NCBI GenBank assembly: GCA_017963165.1
Contig: JAGCTZ010000053.1
Coordinates: forward strand, 19,122 to 83,121
Direction: 5' to 3'
DNA length: 64,000 nucleotides
From: Treponema sp.
Lineage (GTDB): Bacteria; Spirochaetota; Spirochaetia; Treponematales; Treponemataceae
Part shown: piece after piece, positions 1 to 9,142 of the stretch
How positions within the stretch are numbered: the first letter of the stretch is position 1
How the letters are laid out: every line of letters starts with the position of its first letter
Program-made: the position numbers and the translations under genes
The notes under the pieces: model-generated
Seen by the model: only the letters and a program-made list of their open reading frames with translations
Told to the model about the DNA's origin: nothing
Databases searched by the model: none

Positions 1-153
1 GAGCTTGAAAAATCAGGTTATACAGTGCTTTGTCTTGATTATCAGATGGCTGGAGTAGGTTCTAATTCCTGCGGACCTGCGCTTGCGCAAAAATACAGGA
101 TTCAGTTACCATCAGTAAAAGGACAACTTAATGTTACTTTTGTACACAAATAG
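1..153 (+). CDS. C-terminal end of a GH2 beta-galactosidase (partial)
   Basis: The frame open from base 1 ends at TAG 151-153 and encodes 50 residues. The stretch DYQMAGVGSNSCGP resembles the end of the last (domain 5) beta-sandwich of LacZ-type GH2 beta-galactosidases, where a D-Y-x-Q-M-G-V-G motif is usual. The rest of the gene lies outside the window, so the catalytic domain cannot be seen. The assignment rests on this one motif plus its position at the protein terminus. Confidence 0.55.
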   Translation, partial: ELEKSGYTVLCLDYQMAGVGSNSCGPALAQKYRIQLPSVKGQLNVTFVHK

Positions 154-194
154 TTGTTTTATTAATAAAATGCTTTACATCATTGGAGGAGATT

Positions 195-740
195 ATGAAA
201 AACATTGTAAAGAAAATCTTAGCCACAGGAATTTTTGCTATTCTTTGTGCCGGAACAGGAGCCTTTGCTTCGGGACTTGATAACAACAACGCAATCGGTA
301 TTTATGGAATTGGTTCAGAAATAGGTGTCGGCGGAATTCAATACGAACGAAGATTCTCCGATTTATTCAGTACAAAATTTGGAGTTTTTGCATTCTATAA
401 CGAAGATTCTTATTCTGACCCATACAACATGAACGTAACAGTTGAAACAGACTTTACACTTTTTGAAAGTGACTGGAAAGACAAAATCTGTTCACGACTT
501 TTTGCTTATGGTCTTGTTGGATATACAGGAAGGCTGGAACGCTCTTATGAGTACATGGAACCAGAATCAAAGAGAATTGAAAAAATGCATAATAATGCAG
601 TTGCAAGTCTTGGCTTTGGCTTTGACTTTATTTTCTTTGAGCATCTTTCTGTTCCGGTTCAATTTGGATTTATGGGAACCTTCCCCGATGATCCACAGGT
701 AAGCTTCTGTGGCGGTATTGGTATAAGATACAGCTGGTAA
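195..740 (+). CDS. Exported outer-membrane-barrel-like protein
   Basis: 181 residues. The ATG at 195 is chosen because GGAGGA lies at 185-190; an in-frame TTG at 183 would sit on that ribosome site. The N-terminus is a signal peptide (KK, hydrophobic run, then AFASG). The mature part alternates aromatic and glycine residues (for example GIYGIGSEIGVGGIQYERR) and ends GGIGIRYSW, i.e. with an aromatic last residue as in outer-membrane beta-barrels. I recognise no family. It stands alone and is followed by a double hairpin terminator shared with the convergent ligase gene. Probably a small porin or barrel protein (inference). Confidence 0.7.
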   Translation: MKNIVKKILATGIFAILCAGTGAFASGLDNNNAIGIYGIGSEIGVGGIQYERRFSDLFSTKFGVFAFYNEDSYSDPYNMNVTVETDFTLFESDWKDKICSRLFAYGLVGYTGRLERSYEYMEPESKRIEKMHNNAVASLGFGFDFIFFEHLSVPVQFGFMGTFPDDPQVSFCGGIGIRYSW

Positions 741-745
741 AAAAA

Positions 746-798
746 GTCGGGCTTCAAAGCCCGACGATAACTGTCATCCTCGGGTTTGACCCGAGGAT
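746..798. terminator. Two consecutive hairpins between convergent genes
   Basis: The first hairpin (746-765) pairs GTCGGGCTT with AAGCCCGAC around two bases. The second (776-798) pairs ATCCTCGGG with CCCGAGGAT and is followed by a T run (797-805), so it can end plus-strand transcripts; A runs before the first give the minus strand a U tract. The TCCTCGGGTTTGACCCGAGGA form resembles the pair at 24877-24934, so this is also a dispersed repeat family used as terminator. Confidence 0.75.
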
Positions 799-803
799 TT
801 TTT

Positions 804-2543
804 TTATTTCTTATAGATTCGTTTAACCTTTTTTGTTGTTGTCATTTCAAGAGGTTCCGGAAGGATTGTAACCTTTGAAATACGCTGGTAAGTAAGCAGG
901 TTTTTATTTACAACTTCAACTATTGCAGAAACTTCTTTATGAATCTTTTCGGCATTAGCAGGATCATTTCTGTTTACACCAAGTCTTGTCATCATTCCGT
1001 CAGAAGGATAAACAAGTGCTTCTATTTCTTCACCTGCATCCTGACCTTCCGGAATATATCCCTGAACTGTAATCTGCTCAAGTTCATCATAAAGCTGGAA
1101 GGCATTTTCAATTTCTTCCGGATAAACGTTCTTTCCACCGGCAGTTACAATCATATTTTTTGCGCGGCCCGAAAGCATTACATATCCTTCGTTATCAATC
1201 CAGCCAAGGTCACCAGTCTTAAACCATCCGTCACCTGTAAAGGTAGCAGCTGTTTCTTCAGGCATATTGTAATAGCCCTTCATAATCATAGGGCCCCTTA
1301 CACAAAGCTCGCCTACACCGTTTTCGTCGGCATCAATAACTTTAAATTCTACTTCGCGCAGATTTTTTCCGACACTTTCAATCTTAAAGGCATAAACCGG
1401 ATTTAGTGCAATAATTGGAGAAGTTTCTGTAAGACCATAACCCTGAACAAAGTCAATTCCAAGCTCGTTGTAAGCCTTGAAAACACTTGGAGCAAGAGGG
1501 CCACCACCACAAATTGCAATACGAAGAGTATAAATGTTAGCCTTCTTTAGTACAGACTTAAACAGGAATTTTCCAGGATTGCAGTTTGTTGCCTTTTTGA
1601 TTATATAAGAAAGTCCCATAAGGAATTTGATTATTCCATAAACAAAGGCACCCTTTTCTTTGATTCCCTTCATGATTCCTGCAAGCAGCTTGTTGAACAG
1701 GAGAGGAACACCAAGAAGCATTGTAATCGTTCCTTCGCGAAGCTCCTTCATCATGCGGCTTACGGCCATTGTTTTTCCAAAAACAATTTCGGCACCAACA
1801 CCAATTGCTTCAAGGAATACAGCTGTCATTGTATATGCGTGATGAATAGGAAGAAGTGCATAGAAAACATCTGTTGAATAAATGTTCATATTTGTCTGTG
1901 CAAGATAAACATCACTTACAAGATTTTTATGAGTAAGCATTACACCCTTTGGAACACCTGTTGTACCGCTTGTAAACAAAATTGCGGCAAGATCATCTTC
2001 TGTAGGGTATGTAATTTCCGGTGTTTCTGTTGTCGAAAGATTATAAACGTAAGTATCTGCGTGATCAGAAGAAAGTGAATAAACTCCAAAATCACATTTT
2101 TTTTCTTTGAAATAGTTGTATTTTTCTGCATCAACAAAGAAGAATTTTGGCTTTGCTGTATTCAAAAGATTTTCGGTTTCTTCATTATGTAGACCGTAAT
2201 CAATAGGACAAATTGTAGCACCAGCATAGAAAGCAGAAAGATAAACAACTGCCCATTCAGGAGAGTTTTTACCTGAAACAGCAACACGGTCACCATATTT
2301 TACACCATTAGCAGCAAGCCAGTTTGCTAATGCAACAATTTTTTCTTTTGCCTGTGCATAGGTAAGCGTATTTCTTGAGCCACCAGGTCCATCAAAATCG
2401 GTAAAACAATTGTTGTTCGGATATTTTGTCGAAATAATATCGAACACTTCCTTTAATGTCGGCCAAGAACCGTTGAAATCCTTTCCCCTGTGCTCCTCCA
2501 GCCAGGCAGTAGGATCGGTCTGTTTCATGTTAATAGATGCCAT
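804..2543 (-). CDS. AMP-binding long-chain acyl-CoA ligase
   Basis: 579 residues, full length for the ANL superfamily. It adenylates a carboxylate and transfers it to CoA, most likely a fatty acid. Visible motifs: the P-loop ILFTSGTTGVPKGVML (about residue 190), the substrate/ATP motif QGYGLTETSP (about 370), GDLGWID (about 445) and the hinge/A10 region SGRAKNMIVTAGGKNVYPEEIE with K-rich C-terminus carrying the catalytic lysine region. The ATG follows AGGAAGG at a good distance. It is monocistronic on the minus strand, with the EAL gene upstream. The acyl chain length cannot be told from sequence. Confidence 0.88.
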   Translation of the reverse strand: MASINMKQTDPTAWLEEHRGKDFNGSWPTLKEVFDIISTKYPNNNCFTDFDGPGGSRNTLTYAQAKEKIVALANWLAANGVKYGDRVAVSGKNSPEWAVVYLSAFYAGATICPIDYGLHNEETENLLNTAKPKFFFVDAEKYNYFKEKKCDFGVYSLSSDHADTYVYNLSTTETPEITYPTEDDLAAILFTSGTTGVPKGVMLTHKNLVSDVYLAQTNMNIYSTDVFYALLPIHHAYTMTAVFLEAIGVGAEIVFGKTMAVSRMMKELREGTITMLLGVPLLFNKLLAGIMKGIKEKGAFVYGIIKFLMGLSYIIKKATNCNPGKFLFKSVLKKANIYTLRIAICGGGPLAPSVFKAYNELGIDFVQGYGLTETSPIIALNPVYAFKIESVGKNLREVEFKVIDADENGVGELCVRGPMIMKGYYNMPEETAATFTGDGWFKTGDLGWIDNEGYVMLSGRAKNMIVTAGGKNVYPEEIENAFQLYDELEQITVQGYIPEGQDAGEEIEALVYPSDGMMTRLGVNRNDPANAEKIHKEVSAIVEVVNKNLLTYQRISKVTILPEPLEMTTTKKVKRIYKK

Positions 2544-2621
2544 TTTTCCTTCCTAATTTATGAATTTGCTATTTTTTTATATTATTATGACACTATCTGT
2601 GATAATGTCAATGGTAAAATT

Positions 2622-4766
2622 CTATATACCAAATGCCTTTTCTTCAAATTCTTTTATAGGCAGCGGCTTTGCAAAATAGAAGCCCTGAATCAAATCACAA
2701 TGCTGGTCGGCAAGGAAATCTACCTGTTCACGGGTTTCAATTCCTTCGGCAACAATCTGCATTCCAAGCTTTTTGGCCAGTTTAATTGTATCACTTACAA
2801 TAAGGTCGGCACGCTTTTTGTCATCTATTTCGCGGAAGAATTGTGCATCAAGCTTGATGATATCAAGTGGCAACTCTTTAAGGGAATTAAGTGAGGAATA
2901 ACCTGCACCAAAGTCGTCCATTGAAACTTTAAATCCAAAATCCTTTAGTTTTTTAACTGTTCCAAGGAGAGTCTGCTTATCATCAAAGAAGGCACTTTCT
3001 GTAAGTTCAAGCTCAATATAATCGTGCGGAACCTTAAAGCCGTCAACAATTGAACAAATATGCTCGGCAAGATCTGGACGTGAAAAATGGGCTCGCGAAA
3101 CATTTACAGAAATAGGTACAAGATTTTTTCCTTCTCTAAGCCATTTTGCCTGGAGCTTTGAAATTTCTGTGAGCATAAAATCATCAAGCTTAATAATAAA
3201 GCCGTTCTTTTCAAAAATAGGAATAAAACGTCCTGGAGAAATAAAGCCGCATTCAGGATGAATCCAGCGGACAAGTGCTTCGGCTGCAGAAAGCTGTTCT
3301 TTTTTTGTAGAATATTTTGGCTGAAGATAAACCTGGAATTCTTTATTTGCCAAAGCCTTTTCCATATCATCTTCTACACGACGTTCCCAAACCTGTTCTT
3401 CGCGCATTGATTCATCAAACCAGAAAACAGAATTTGTAGGATTTGTATATTTTGAAATTGCAGTTGCGGCATTAGAAATTTTCTCTTCGATATTATCAAC
3501 CTTTGTGATAATACGACACGCACCCACAGAAAAATACAAATGTTGATTTGGACGGCAATCATTAAGAGCCTGGGTAATTGTCTGCATTCGTATATTAAGC
3601 AGCTCTTCGTTATCAAAATGAAGCAGAAGAACAAAATCCGATTTTTCAAGATGTGCAACAAGCTCCTTGCGTTTTCGGGTGAGCGAAATCAAAAGCTTGT
3701 AAAAATCTTCCATAAGATTTTCGCCTTCTTTAATTCCGTAGGCTGTAATGTAGTTACGGTATTTTTCCATTCGCAGATAAACGATAACATTGCGTCTGCG
3801 GCGTCGTTTTATATACTTTGCGGCCTTGAAAAGGAAGTAGTCCTTATTGTTACCACCAGTCACAGGGTCCGTATATATGATTTTTTGTATTTTTCGTTTG
3901 TTGGCAATTGCTACGATAAGCTTGTAATTTTCATAAATTGAAATAAAGATAAAAGTAATGATAATAATCAACAGTATAAACCAGGAACGATCTGAAACAA
4001 GCTGCGGGCGTCCGATTTTTTTCTGGATTGCAACATTTACACCATCGTTTCCGGTTTTGTACATAACCCAAATAGTATTTGTTCCTATTGGAACAGTTGC
4101 CCATGGAAAAATATCTTTATCCACAAGAGAGTCATCAAGGAAAATCAATCTAAGATAATTTTTTACAGAATCCATTCCGTCATTTAAATAAAACGTATTG
4201 GAAGAAGTCATCGAGTTTGCCAATTCATATCTTAAAGAAACCGAAGGCTCTGTATCGTCTTCATCTTCATCTTTATTTTTATTTTCATCCTTTGTAGATG
4301 AGGTCTGATACTCTAAAAGCTCATCTTCGTATTCTGCCCCTAAATAATACGGATGGTAGTAAACTCCGTTTTCGTAAAATTCTTTCTTTGAAAAAAGATC
4401 TAAGAATTTATCTTTGTCCTCTATTTCTGTTCCATACGAAGCAAGAATCGTTTTATTATCATCAATAACGGAAACACCACCAATCGATTCAGAATCATAT
4501 TTTAGGATGTTATTGATTTGTTCTTCTGTTTGTGGGTTGAGCTTGTTTTTAGAAGAATCCCAACCTTCTTCAACATAACTAACAATACGTGCGCAGGTTT
4601 TTGGAGCAACGCCTACTAAGTCTTGATTTGATGCTACAACTTCTACTGCTAAAAACATTAAAGCAATAAAACCAATTGCCGCCTCAACAATAAATGCTTC
4701 AATAATCTGTGGCCAAATTGATTGCTTTCTTAAGCGTTTAATCTTCTTTTCTCTTTTTTTGCTCAT
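2622..4766 (-). CDS. Membrane EAL phosphodiesterase with degenerate GGDEF domain
   Basis: 714 residues from the ATG at 4766; a TTG 18 nt upstream is the longer alternative. Order: cytoplasmic basic tail, TM segment (about 20-45), extracytoplasmic sensor region, second TM (about 265-285), GGDEF-like domain, EAL domain (about 460-710). The GGDEF signature is replaced by EKSDF, so cyclase activity is unlikely. The EAL domain keeps EALVRW, the DDFGAGYSSL loop and AEGIE, so it should hydrolyse c-di-GMP. A perfect TATAAT lies 6 nt before the ATG and no Shine-Dalgarno is visible, suggesting a leaderless transcript starting inside the end of the upstream araC-type gene. Confidence 0.85.
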   Translation of the reverse strand: MSKKREKKIKRLRKQSIWPQIIEAFIVEAAIGFIALMFLAVEVVASNQDLVGVAPKTCARIVSYVEEGWDSSKNKLNPQTEEQINNILKYDSESIGGVSVIDDNKTILASYGTEIEDKDKFLDLFSKKEFYENGVYYHPYYLGAEYEDELLEYQTSSTKDENKNKDEDEDDTEPSVSLRYELANSMTSSNTFYLNDGMDSVKNYLRLIFLDDSLVDKDIFPWATVPIGTNTIWVMYKTGNDGVNVAIQKKIGRPQLVSDRSWFILLIIIITFIFISIYENYKLIVAIANKRKIQKIIYTDPVTGGNNKDYFLFKAAKYIKRRRRRNVIVYLRMEKYRNYITAYGIKEGENLMEDFYKLLISLTRKRKELVAHLEKSDFVLLLHFDNEELLNIRMQTITQALNDCRPNQHLYFSVGACRIITKVDNIEEKISNAATAISKYTNPTNSVFWFDESMREEQVWERRVEDDMEKALANKEFQVYLQPKYSTKKEQLSAAEALVRWIHPECGFISPGRFIPIFEKNGFIIKLDDFMLTEISKLQAKWLREGKNLVPISVNVSRAHFSRPDLAEHICSIVDGFKVPHDYIELELTESAFFDDKQTLLGTVKKLKDFGFKVSMDDFGAGYSSLNSLKELPLDIIKLDAQFFREIDDKKRADLIVSDTIKLAKKLGMQIVAEGIETREQVDFLADQHCDLIQGFYFAKPLPIKEFEEKAFGI

Positions 4767-4773
4767 TACAATA

Positions 4774-5688
4774 TTATATATCAAGGTTTTGTTTTTTTAA
4801 AGATGAATTGTTTATGCGGAAAAGCCTTGGTGAAATTTTGTAATATTTTCTAAAAGCATTGCAAAAGTGTTCTGCAGAAGAATAACCCAGGTCTTCTGCT
4901 ATAGCTGCAACAGAGGTGTTAGTTTCGCATAACAACTGACTTGCAGCAGACATTCTTGCTTCTGTTTTTTTCTGAATAAAGCTCTGACCATAATGTTTTA
5001 CCAGCAGGCGTTCTGTTTGACGTTCGCTTAGACTAACACGACGGGCAAGCTCTGTAAGTGTGATTGTTTTGTAATCATAAAGGAAGGCTTCTTCTATTAT
5101 AAGATACGCCTTTTCGCTGACAGTCTGCCGATTCTGTCCGGAGACAACTTCCTGAGGTGCGGATTTTGTTTTTTGTGTGCCCAGATAATGTCTTGCAACA
5201 GATAAAATTAACTGAGGAAGAATTGTCTGAACCATAAGTTCATAACCGGTATCTTTTGTTTTAAGCTCTTCAAACAATTTTTCGGTAAGGGAATAAATAC
5301 TCTGCTCTGCCTGCCCAAACCAGAAGCTGCATTCAAGAAAGGTTTTTACAAGCGATGGTATTTTTTGTGATTCAGGCGGTATTTTTTGTGACGCTGAATG
5401 TTGAACCTGCAGATATATAGAAAACTCTGTCATAGGATTTTCACGAGCCGAAATCTGTTCATGTGGAACTTCCGGGCCTGTCATAAAAAGCGTGCCTGGA
5501 GTTATATCATATTTTTTATTTTCGATTACAAGAGTTCCCTGACCTTGAGGAACAAAATGAAGCTCGTAACTATTTTTGCTGTGTGCATGCCGCGGATACG
5601 GTTTGATTATTTTTTCGTGAGAAAGGCTGATGACATTAAAGAATATGTCACCTATAGAAAATGATATTTTTAAGTCCCGATATTTCAA
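4774..5688 (-). CDS. AraC-family transcriptional regulator
   Basis: 304 residues. The N-terminal part (about 20-100) is cupin-like with HAHSKNSYELHFVPQGQG, the pattern of AraC sugar-binding domains. The C-terminal ~100 residues hold two helix-turn-helix units ending in SSAEHFCNAFRKYYKISPRLFR, the classic AraC signature. Start is TTG at 5688 with AGAAGG six bases upstream. It is divergent from the sugar-acid operon that begins at 5906, so it is the obvious candidate regulator of that operon (inference). Effector unknown. Confidence 0.87.
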   Translation of the reverse strand: MKYRDLKISFSIGDIFFNVISLSHEKIIKPYPRHAHSKNSYELHFVPQGQGTLVIENKKYDITPGTLFMTGPEVPHEQISARENPMTEFSIYLQVQHSASQKIPPESQKIPSLVKTFLECSFWFGQAEQSIYSLTEKLFEELKTKDTGYELMVQTILPQLILSVARHYLGTQKTKSAPQEVVSGQNRQTVSEKAYLIIEEAFLYDYKTITLTELARRVSLSERQTERLLVKHYGQSFIQKKTEARMSAASQLLCETNTSVAAIAEDLGYSSAEHFCNAFRKYYKISPRLFRINNSSLKKQNLDI

Positions 5689-5797
5689 TTAAAACCTTCT
5701 GTCGTTGCCGTACTCGTACCTAAGGCATGACGTCCAATTATATCACATTTTCTGCGATTTTGCGCCATTTTACTTCATTTTTAGTCACATTTAAGTC

Positions 5798-5825
5798 TTG
5801 TTTTTGCAGTTTTTGGATTTATAAT
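5798..5825 (+). promoter_or_regulatory. Sigma70-type promoter of the sugar-acid operon
   Basis: TTGTTT (5798-5803), 16 bp, TATAAT (5820-5825). It would give a leader of about 75 nt to the ATG at 5906, and that leader contains the dispersed repeat at 5847-5868. Upstream (5740-5795) are T-rich near repeats such as TCACATTTT and CCATTTTAC that could be AraC half-sites; this is not established. Confidence 0.55.
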
Positions 5826-5846
5826 GAAAACATTGATAGGGTCTGC

Positions 5847-5868
5847 GGTCCCTGAGCCTGTCGAAGGG
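5847..5868 (-). repeat. Dispersed CCCTTCGACAGGCTCAGGGACC repeat in the operon leader
   Basis: Minus-strand copy of the family core CTTCGACAGGCTCAGGGACC. Other copies are at 7141-7164, 19173-19190, 22936-22955, 35401-35448 and 36257-36283. Here it lies between promoter and start codon of the 5906 gene. Confidence 0.75.
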
Positions 5869-5905
5869 CGAATGACAAGGATCAACCCAGCATAAAAGGA
5901 ACATT

Positions 5906-7174
5906 ATGACAGTAAAAGGAACTTATTTTCAAAATAATCCACAAAAACCGCTCGTTTACGGCGATGTGGAAATTCACAATGTACCAAGACAGAGGCTTCG
6001 TGGAGAGCCTGTAAAAGAAGGCGTACTTTGCGAGCCTGTAATGGTTGGTTTTTGCGGCACCGATTTTGCCTTTTTGAATATGGCCGAGCAGGGACTTATG
6101 GGACCAAAATTTCCTCAAGGTCAGAACAGGCTTATAAACGGACACGAAGGAATTGTCTGGGTTCCATCCGAAAATCGTTTTGCAATTGTGCTTATTCGTG
6201 GCGGTGACAGCTGGGATCCAACCCGTTATACCGAAGACGAAACTTATTTTGAATATGGCTGTGACAAAGCAGACGGACTTTTTGCAGACAAGCAGTTTTT
6301 TAATCCTGATATGCTGCTGCGTATTCCCGATGGATATGTTCATGACGGCAAGCTTGATTTGTCGTTTGCTAAAAAAATGGTTTTCCCGGATCCTTTTGCC
6401 TGCATGTTGTTCCAACTTGAGCGTATGGAAGATTTAGGGAGCGCGCATTTATTCCGTGTGCTTATGAAAAAATATAAATGTGATGAGCAGCAGGCACGGG
6501 TGCGCGCGAAGGATGAAGTTTTTGACCGCACTGTAATTTTTGGGCTTGGAACAACCGGAATGTTTATAGGCGATTTAATAAGACAGAATCATCCGAATGC
6601 AAAGATTCTTTTTGTTGCCCGAAGCGATGTGTCGTCACAGAAAGTTAGCTTCGCCTTACAGCAGGCAAAAGCAGATTACCTTCAGAACAATTTTTCGAAC
6701 GAAGAAGAGCTTGCTGCCGCATTGATTCAAAAGCTTGGTGGCCGCGCAACAACCTTTATTGGAGTTAGCGGAAATGCTGTAGAAAGCCGCATAGCATTTG
6801 ATCATAAAGTGCTTGGCTGCAACGGACTTTACAACAGCTTCTCGCTTGGACCAAAAATAACCTTTGATACAATGCCGTTTGGTTTTGAAAATCATTTGAT
6901 TATGGGTTCTATAAATTTCCGACAGGATCATATGGAAAAAGCAATTGAGCTCTTAGCAAAAAGCCCATACGACCAGATTGTCGAACTTATTGACCGCAAC
7001 GAATTTACAGCCGATCCTATTGGCGCCTACAAAAATAAAATCTACAGCAAGCAGGCGCCTATGAAAACAGCCGTAATATGGAATCCAAAATATATTATGG
7101 GGTCCCTGAAGCAAGAGTTGGGGTCCATGAAGCAAGAGTTGGGGTCCCTGAGCCTGTCGAAGGGAGATAAATAG
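5906..7174 (+). CDS. Medium-chain dehydrogenase, aldose 1-dehydrogenase-like
   Basis: 422 residues, first gene of the operon, with AAAAGGA before the ATG. Near the N-terminus GFCGTD and NGHEG match the catalytic-zinc region of glucose/galactose 1-dehydrogenase-type MDR proteins; the Rossmann motif is FGLGTTGMFIG (about 212). The usual four-cysteine structural zinc loop is absent. It probably oxidises the anomeric carbon of a sugar to a lactone (inference). Odd feature: residues from about 398 to the end are encoded by a dispersed repeat (7099-7164) and read GSLKQELGSMKQELGSLSLS, which looks like a late in-frame addition rather than part of the fold. Confidence 0.8.
   Translation: MTVKGTYFQNNPQKPLVYGDVEIHNVPRQRLRGEPVKEGVLCEPVMVGFCGTDFAFLNMAEQGLMGPKFPQGQNRLINGHEGIVWVPSENRFAIVLIRGGDSWDPTRYTEDETYFEYGCDKADGLFADKQFFNPDMLLRIPDGYVHDGKLDLSFAKKMVFPDPFACMLFQLERMEDLGSAHLFRVLMKKYKCDEQQARVRAKDEVFDRTVIFGLGTTGMFIGDLIRQNHPNAKILFVARSDVSSQKVSFALQQAKADYLQNNFSNEEELAAALIQKLGGRATTFIGVSGNAVESRIAFDHKVLGCNGLYNSFSLGPKITFDTMPFGFENHLIMGSINFRQDHMEKAIELLAKSPYDQIVELIDRNEFTADPIGAYKNKIYSKQAPMKTAVIWNPKYIMGSLKQELGSMKQELGSLSLSKGDK
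7099..7164 (+). repeat. Dispersed repeat with 21-bp tandem units forming a gene's 3' end
   Basis: Two 21-bp units beginning GGGGTCC(C/A)TGAAGC (7099-7119, 7120-7140) run into GGGGTCCCTGAGCCTGTCGAAG (7141-7164), the family core. The unit length is a multiple of three, so the frame stays open and adds Gly-Ser-Leu/Met-Lys-Gln-Glu-Leu repeats to the dehydrogenase. Confidence 0.85.
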
Positions 7175-7182
7175 GAGTTTTT

Positions 7183-8220
7183 ATGAAAACAGTACTTATA
7201 AACAAACCTTTTGAAATCGGGGTGACAGAAACACAAAAACCTTCTGAACAGGAACTGGGTCAGGGGGAGGCACTTCTTAAGGTGCTTTACGGCGGCATTT
7301 GTGGAGCAGATATCGCAAGCTATACCGGGAACCAGCCTTTTACAACTTATCCGCGTATTCCGGGACACGAGTTCAGCGCACAGATTGTTTCTATAGGACA
7401 GAATGACAAGGGTCTTAAAGCAGGAGATATCATTACAGCAAATCCATACTTTAACTGCGGGCATTGCTATAGCTGTAAGCGTGGTTTTGTAAACTGTTGT
7501 ACTGATAATCAGACAATGGGTGTACAGCGCGATGGTGCCTTCCGTGAATATATTACAATGCCTGTTGAACGCATTTATCCGGGCAAAGGCCTTAGTGCTC
7601 AGGAGCTTGCGCTTGTTGAACCGTTTACAATCAGCTGGCATGCTCTGCATCGAACAAAAATAAATAAGGGCGATAAAGTACTTATCGTTGGCGCAGGGCC
7701 GATTGGACTTTTTGCTTTAATTGCAGCCAAGGCCCAGGACGCTGTTGTTTATGTGACAGATATTCTTGATGGTCGACTTGAAAAGGCAAAGCATTTTGGA
7801 GCGGATGGCGTAATCAATTCCAAAACAAATAATATTCTTGAGGAAGCAATGCGTATTACTGATGGAAACGGATTTGACACTTGTGTAGAAGCGTGCGGTC
7901 AGTCTGTTACATTTATGTCTTGTATTGATTGTGTTGCTTTTGCCGGAAACATAATTTTGATTGGAAACGGAAAAAAAGAAACTACGTTCCTGCATAGTAT
8001 TCTTCTTAAAAAAGAGCTTAATGTTTTTGGAAGCCGTAATTCTTTTGCCCGGGATTTTGAAGCAGTTATTGATTACATTGCAGGAGCAAAAGCTGGTAAC
8101 GGAGGCGTAAATGTACTTGATATGGTAAGCACTGTTTATCCTATTGAAAAAGCAGACGAAGCGTTCAAGGCATTGGCAAACAATGATGGAAGCCTGGCAA
8201 AGGTGCTTATACAAATTTAA
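7183..8220 (+). CDS. Zinc-dependent alcohol/polyol dehydrogenase (MDR)
   Basis: 345 residues, eight bases after the previous gene, with AGGAG before the ATG. It has the full zinc MDR pattern: catalytic GGICGADIASY and PGHEFSA, the structural zinc loop NCGHCYSCKRGFVNCC (about residues 88-103), and the NAD site VGAGPIGLFALIAAKA (about 169). This is the layout of sorbitol, threonine or galactitol dehydrogenases. With its neighbours it probably oxidises a sugar acid or polyol. The substrate is not readable from the sequence. Confidence 0.85.
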   Translation: MKTVLINKPFEIGVTETQKPSEQELGQGEALLKVLYGGICGADIASYTGNQPFTTYPRIPGHEFSAQIVSIGQNDKGLKAGDIITANPYFNCGHCYSCKRGFVNCCTDNQTMGVQRDGAFREYITMPVERIYPGKGLSAQELALVEPFTISWHALHRTKINKGDKVLIVGAGPIGLFALIAAKAQDAVVYVTDILDGRLEKAKHFGADGVINSKTNNILEEAMRITDGNGFDTCVEACGQSVTFMSCIDCVAFAGNIILIGNGKKETTFLHSILLKKELNVFGSRNSFARDFEAVIDYIAGAKAGNGGVNVLDMVSTVYPIEKADEAFKALANNDGSLAKVLIQI

Positions 8221-8232
8221 CTGGAGGGATAT

Positions 8233-9132
8233 TTGAATATTAAAATTGATGCACATGTCCACTTATGGAAGAACATTAATGGTCTGGTGAAAAGCGGCAA
8301 GGTTAGTTCTCTTGGCAACGGCAAGGTTGATTTTGCAGGCGAAGTCCGACAGATGATGCCTCCTTATATGGACGATGGGCAAAACACTGTAGAGCGTCTT
8401 ATTGCAAATATGGATTACGCCTGTGTAAATGCCGCTGTAATTACTCAGGAATATATAGACGGAAATCAGGATGAATACCTGTTAGAGGCTCGTAACAAAT
8501 ATCCGGAACGAATAAAGATTACAACGTTGTATGAAGACTACAATGTGTCGGACTCCACTGAAAAATTTATACAAAACCTCCAGCTTTTTGACGGTGTAAA
8601 AATCTGTGCAGGCAGACTTGCCGACCCTAACCTTAAAAAACTACTTCCACTTTTTAAGAAGATTCAGGAAGTCGGAAAATTTATATCAATCGATATGGCA
8701 GATGGTGCAGCACAAACAGGCGACCTTGCATTTATCATAAAGGAATGTCCTGAACTTAGAATTGCAATAGGTCATTTTGGAATGGTAACAACAGACGGCT
8801 GGCAAAAACAAATTGAACTTGCGAAGGCTCCAAATGTTTATATAGAAAGTGGTGGTCTTACCTGGCTTTTCCACAAAGAGTTTTATCCTTATCCTTCGGC
8901 AATTGATGCAATTTTAGAAGCACGCGACATTTGCGGGATGAACAAGCTTATGTGGGGAAGCGACTACCCGCGAACAATGACAGACATCACTTATATAATG
9001 GCAGTCCGATTTATAGAAGAAACGAATAAACTTACAGATGAAGAAAAGGCTGCATTCCTTGGTAAAAATGCAGAGAAGTTTTATGGGTTCAAAAATCTTG
9101 TGCCCTTAAAACCTATAAAAAACATGCTATAG
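8233..9132 (+). CDS. Amidohydrolase-2 family protein, lactonase-like
   Basis: 299 residues. The start is TTG at 8233, supported by GGAGGG just upstream and by the protein beginning directly with the metal motif DAHVHLW. Other family marks are AIGHFGM (about 178) and MWGSDYPRT (about 240), the last metal aspartate. The COG3618-like amidohydrolases include L-fucono- and rhamnono-lactonases, and the next gene is a FucU-type mutarotase, so sugar-lactone hydrolysis is a reasonable role (inference). Confidence 0.8.
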   Translation: MNIKIDAHVHLWKNINGLVKSGKVSSLGNGKVDFAGEVRQMMPPYMDDGQNTVERLIANMDYACVNAAVITQEYIDGNQDEYLLEARNKYPERIKITTLYEDYNVSDSTEKFIQNLQLFDGVKICAGRLADPNLKKLLPLFKKIQEVGKFISIDMADGAAQTGDLAFIIKECPELRIAIGHFGMVTTDGWQKQIELAKAPNVYIESGGLTWLFHKEFYPYPSAIDAILEARDICGMNKLMWGSDYPRTMTDITYIMAVRFIEETNKLTDEEKAAFLGKNAEKFYGFKNLVPLKPIKNML

Positions 9133-9142
9133 GAGAAACCTT

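Noticed and set aside
7183..8220. Naming as threonine dehydrogenase or sorbitol dehydrogenase
   Set aside because: The zinc MDR motifs are shared by both; nothing in the sequence or the operon decides between them.
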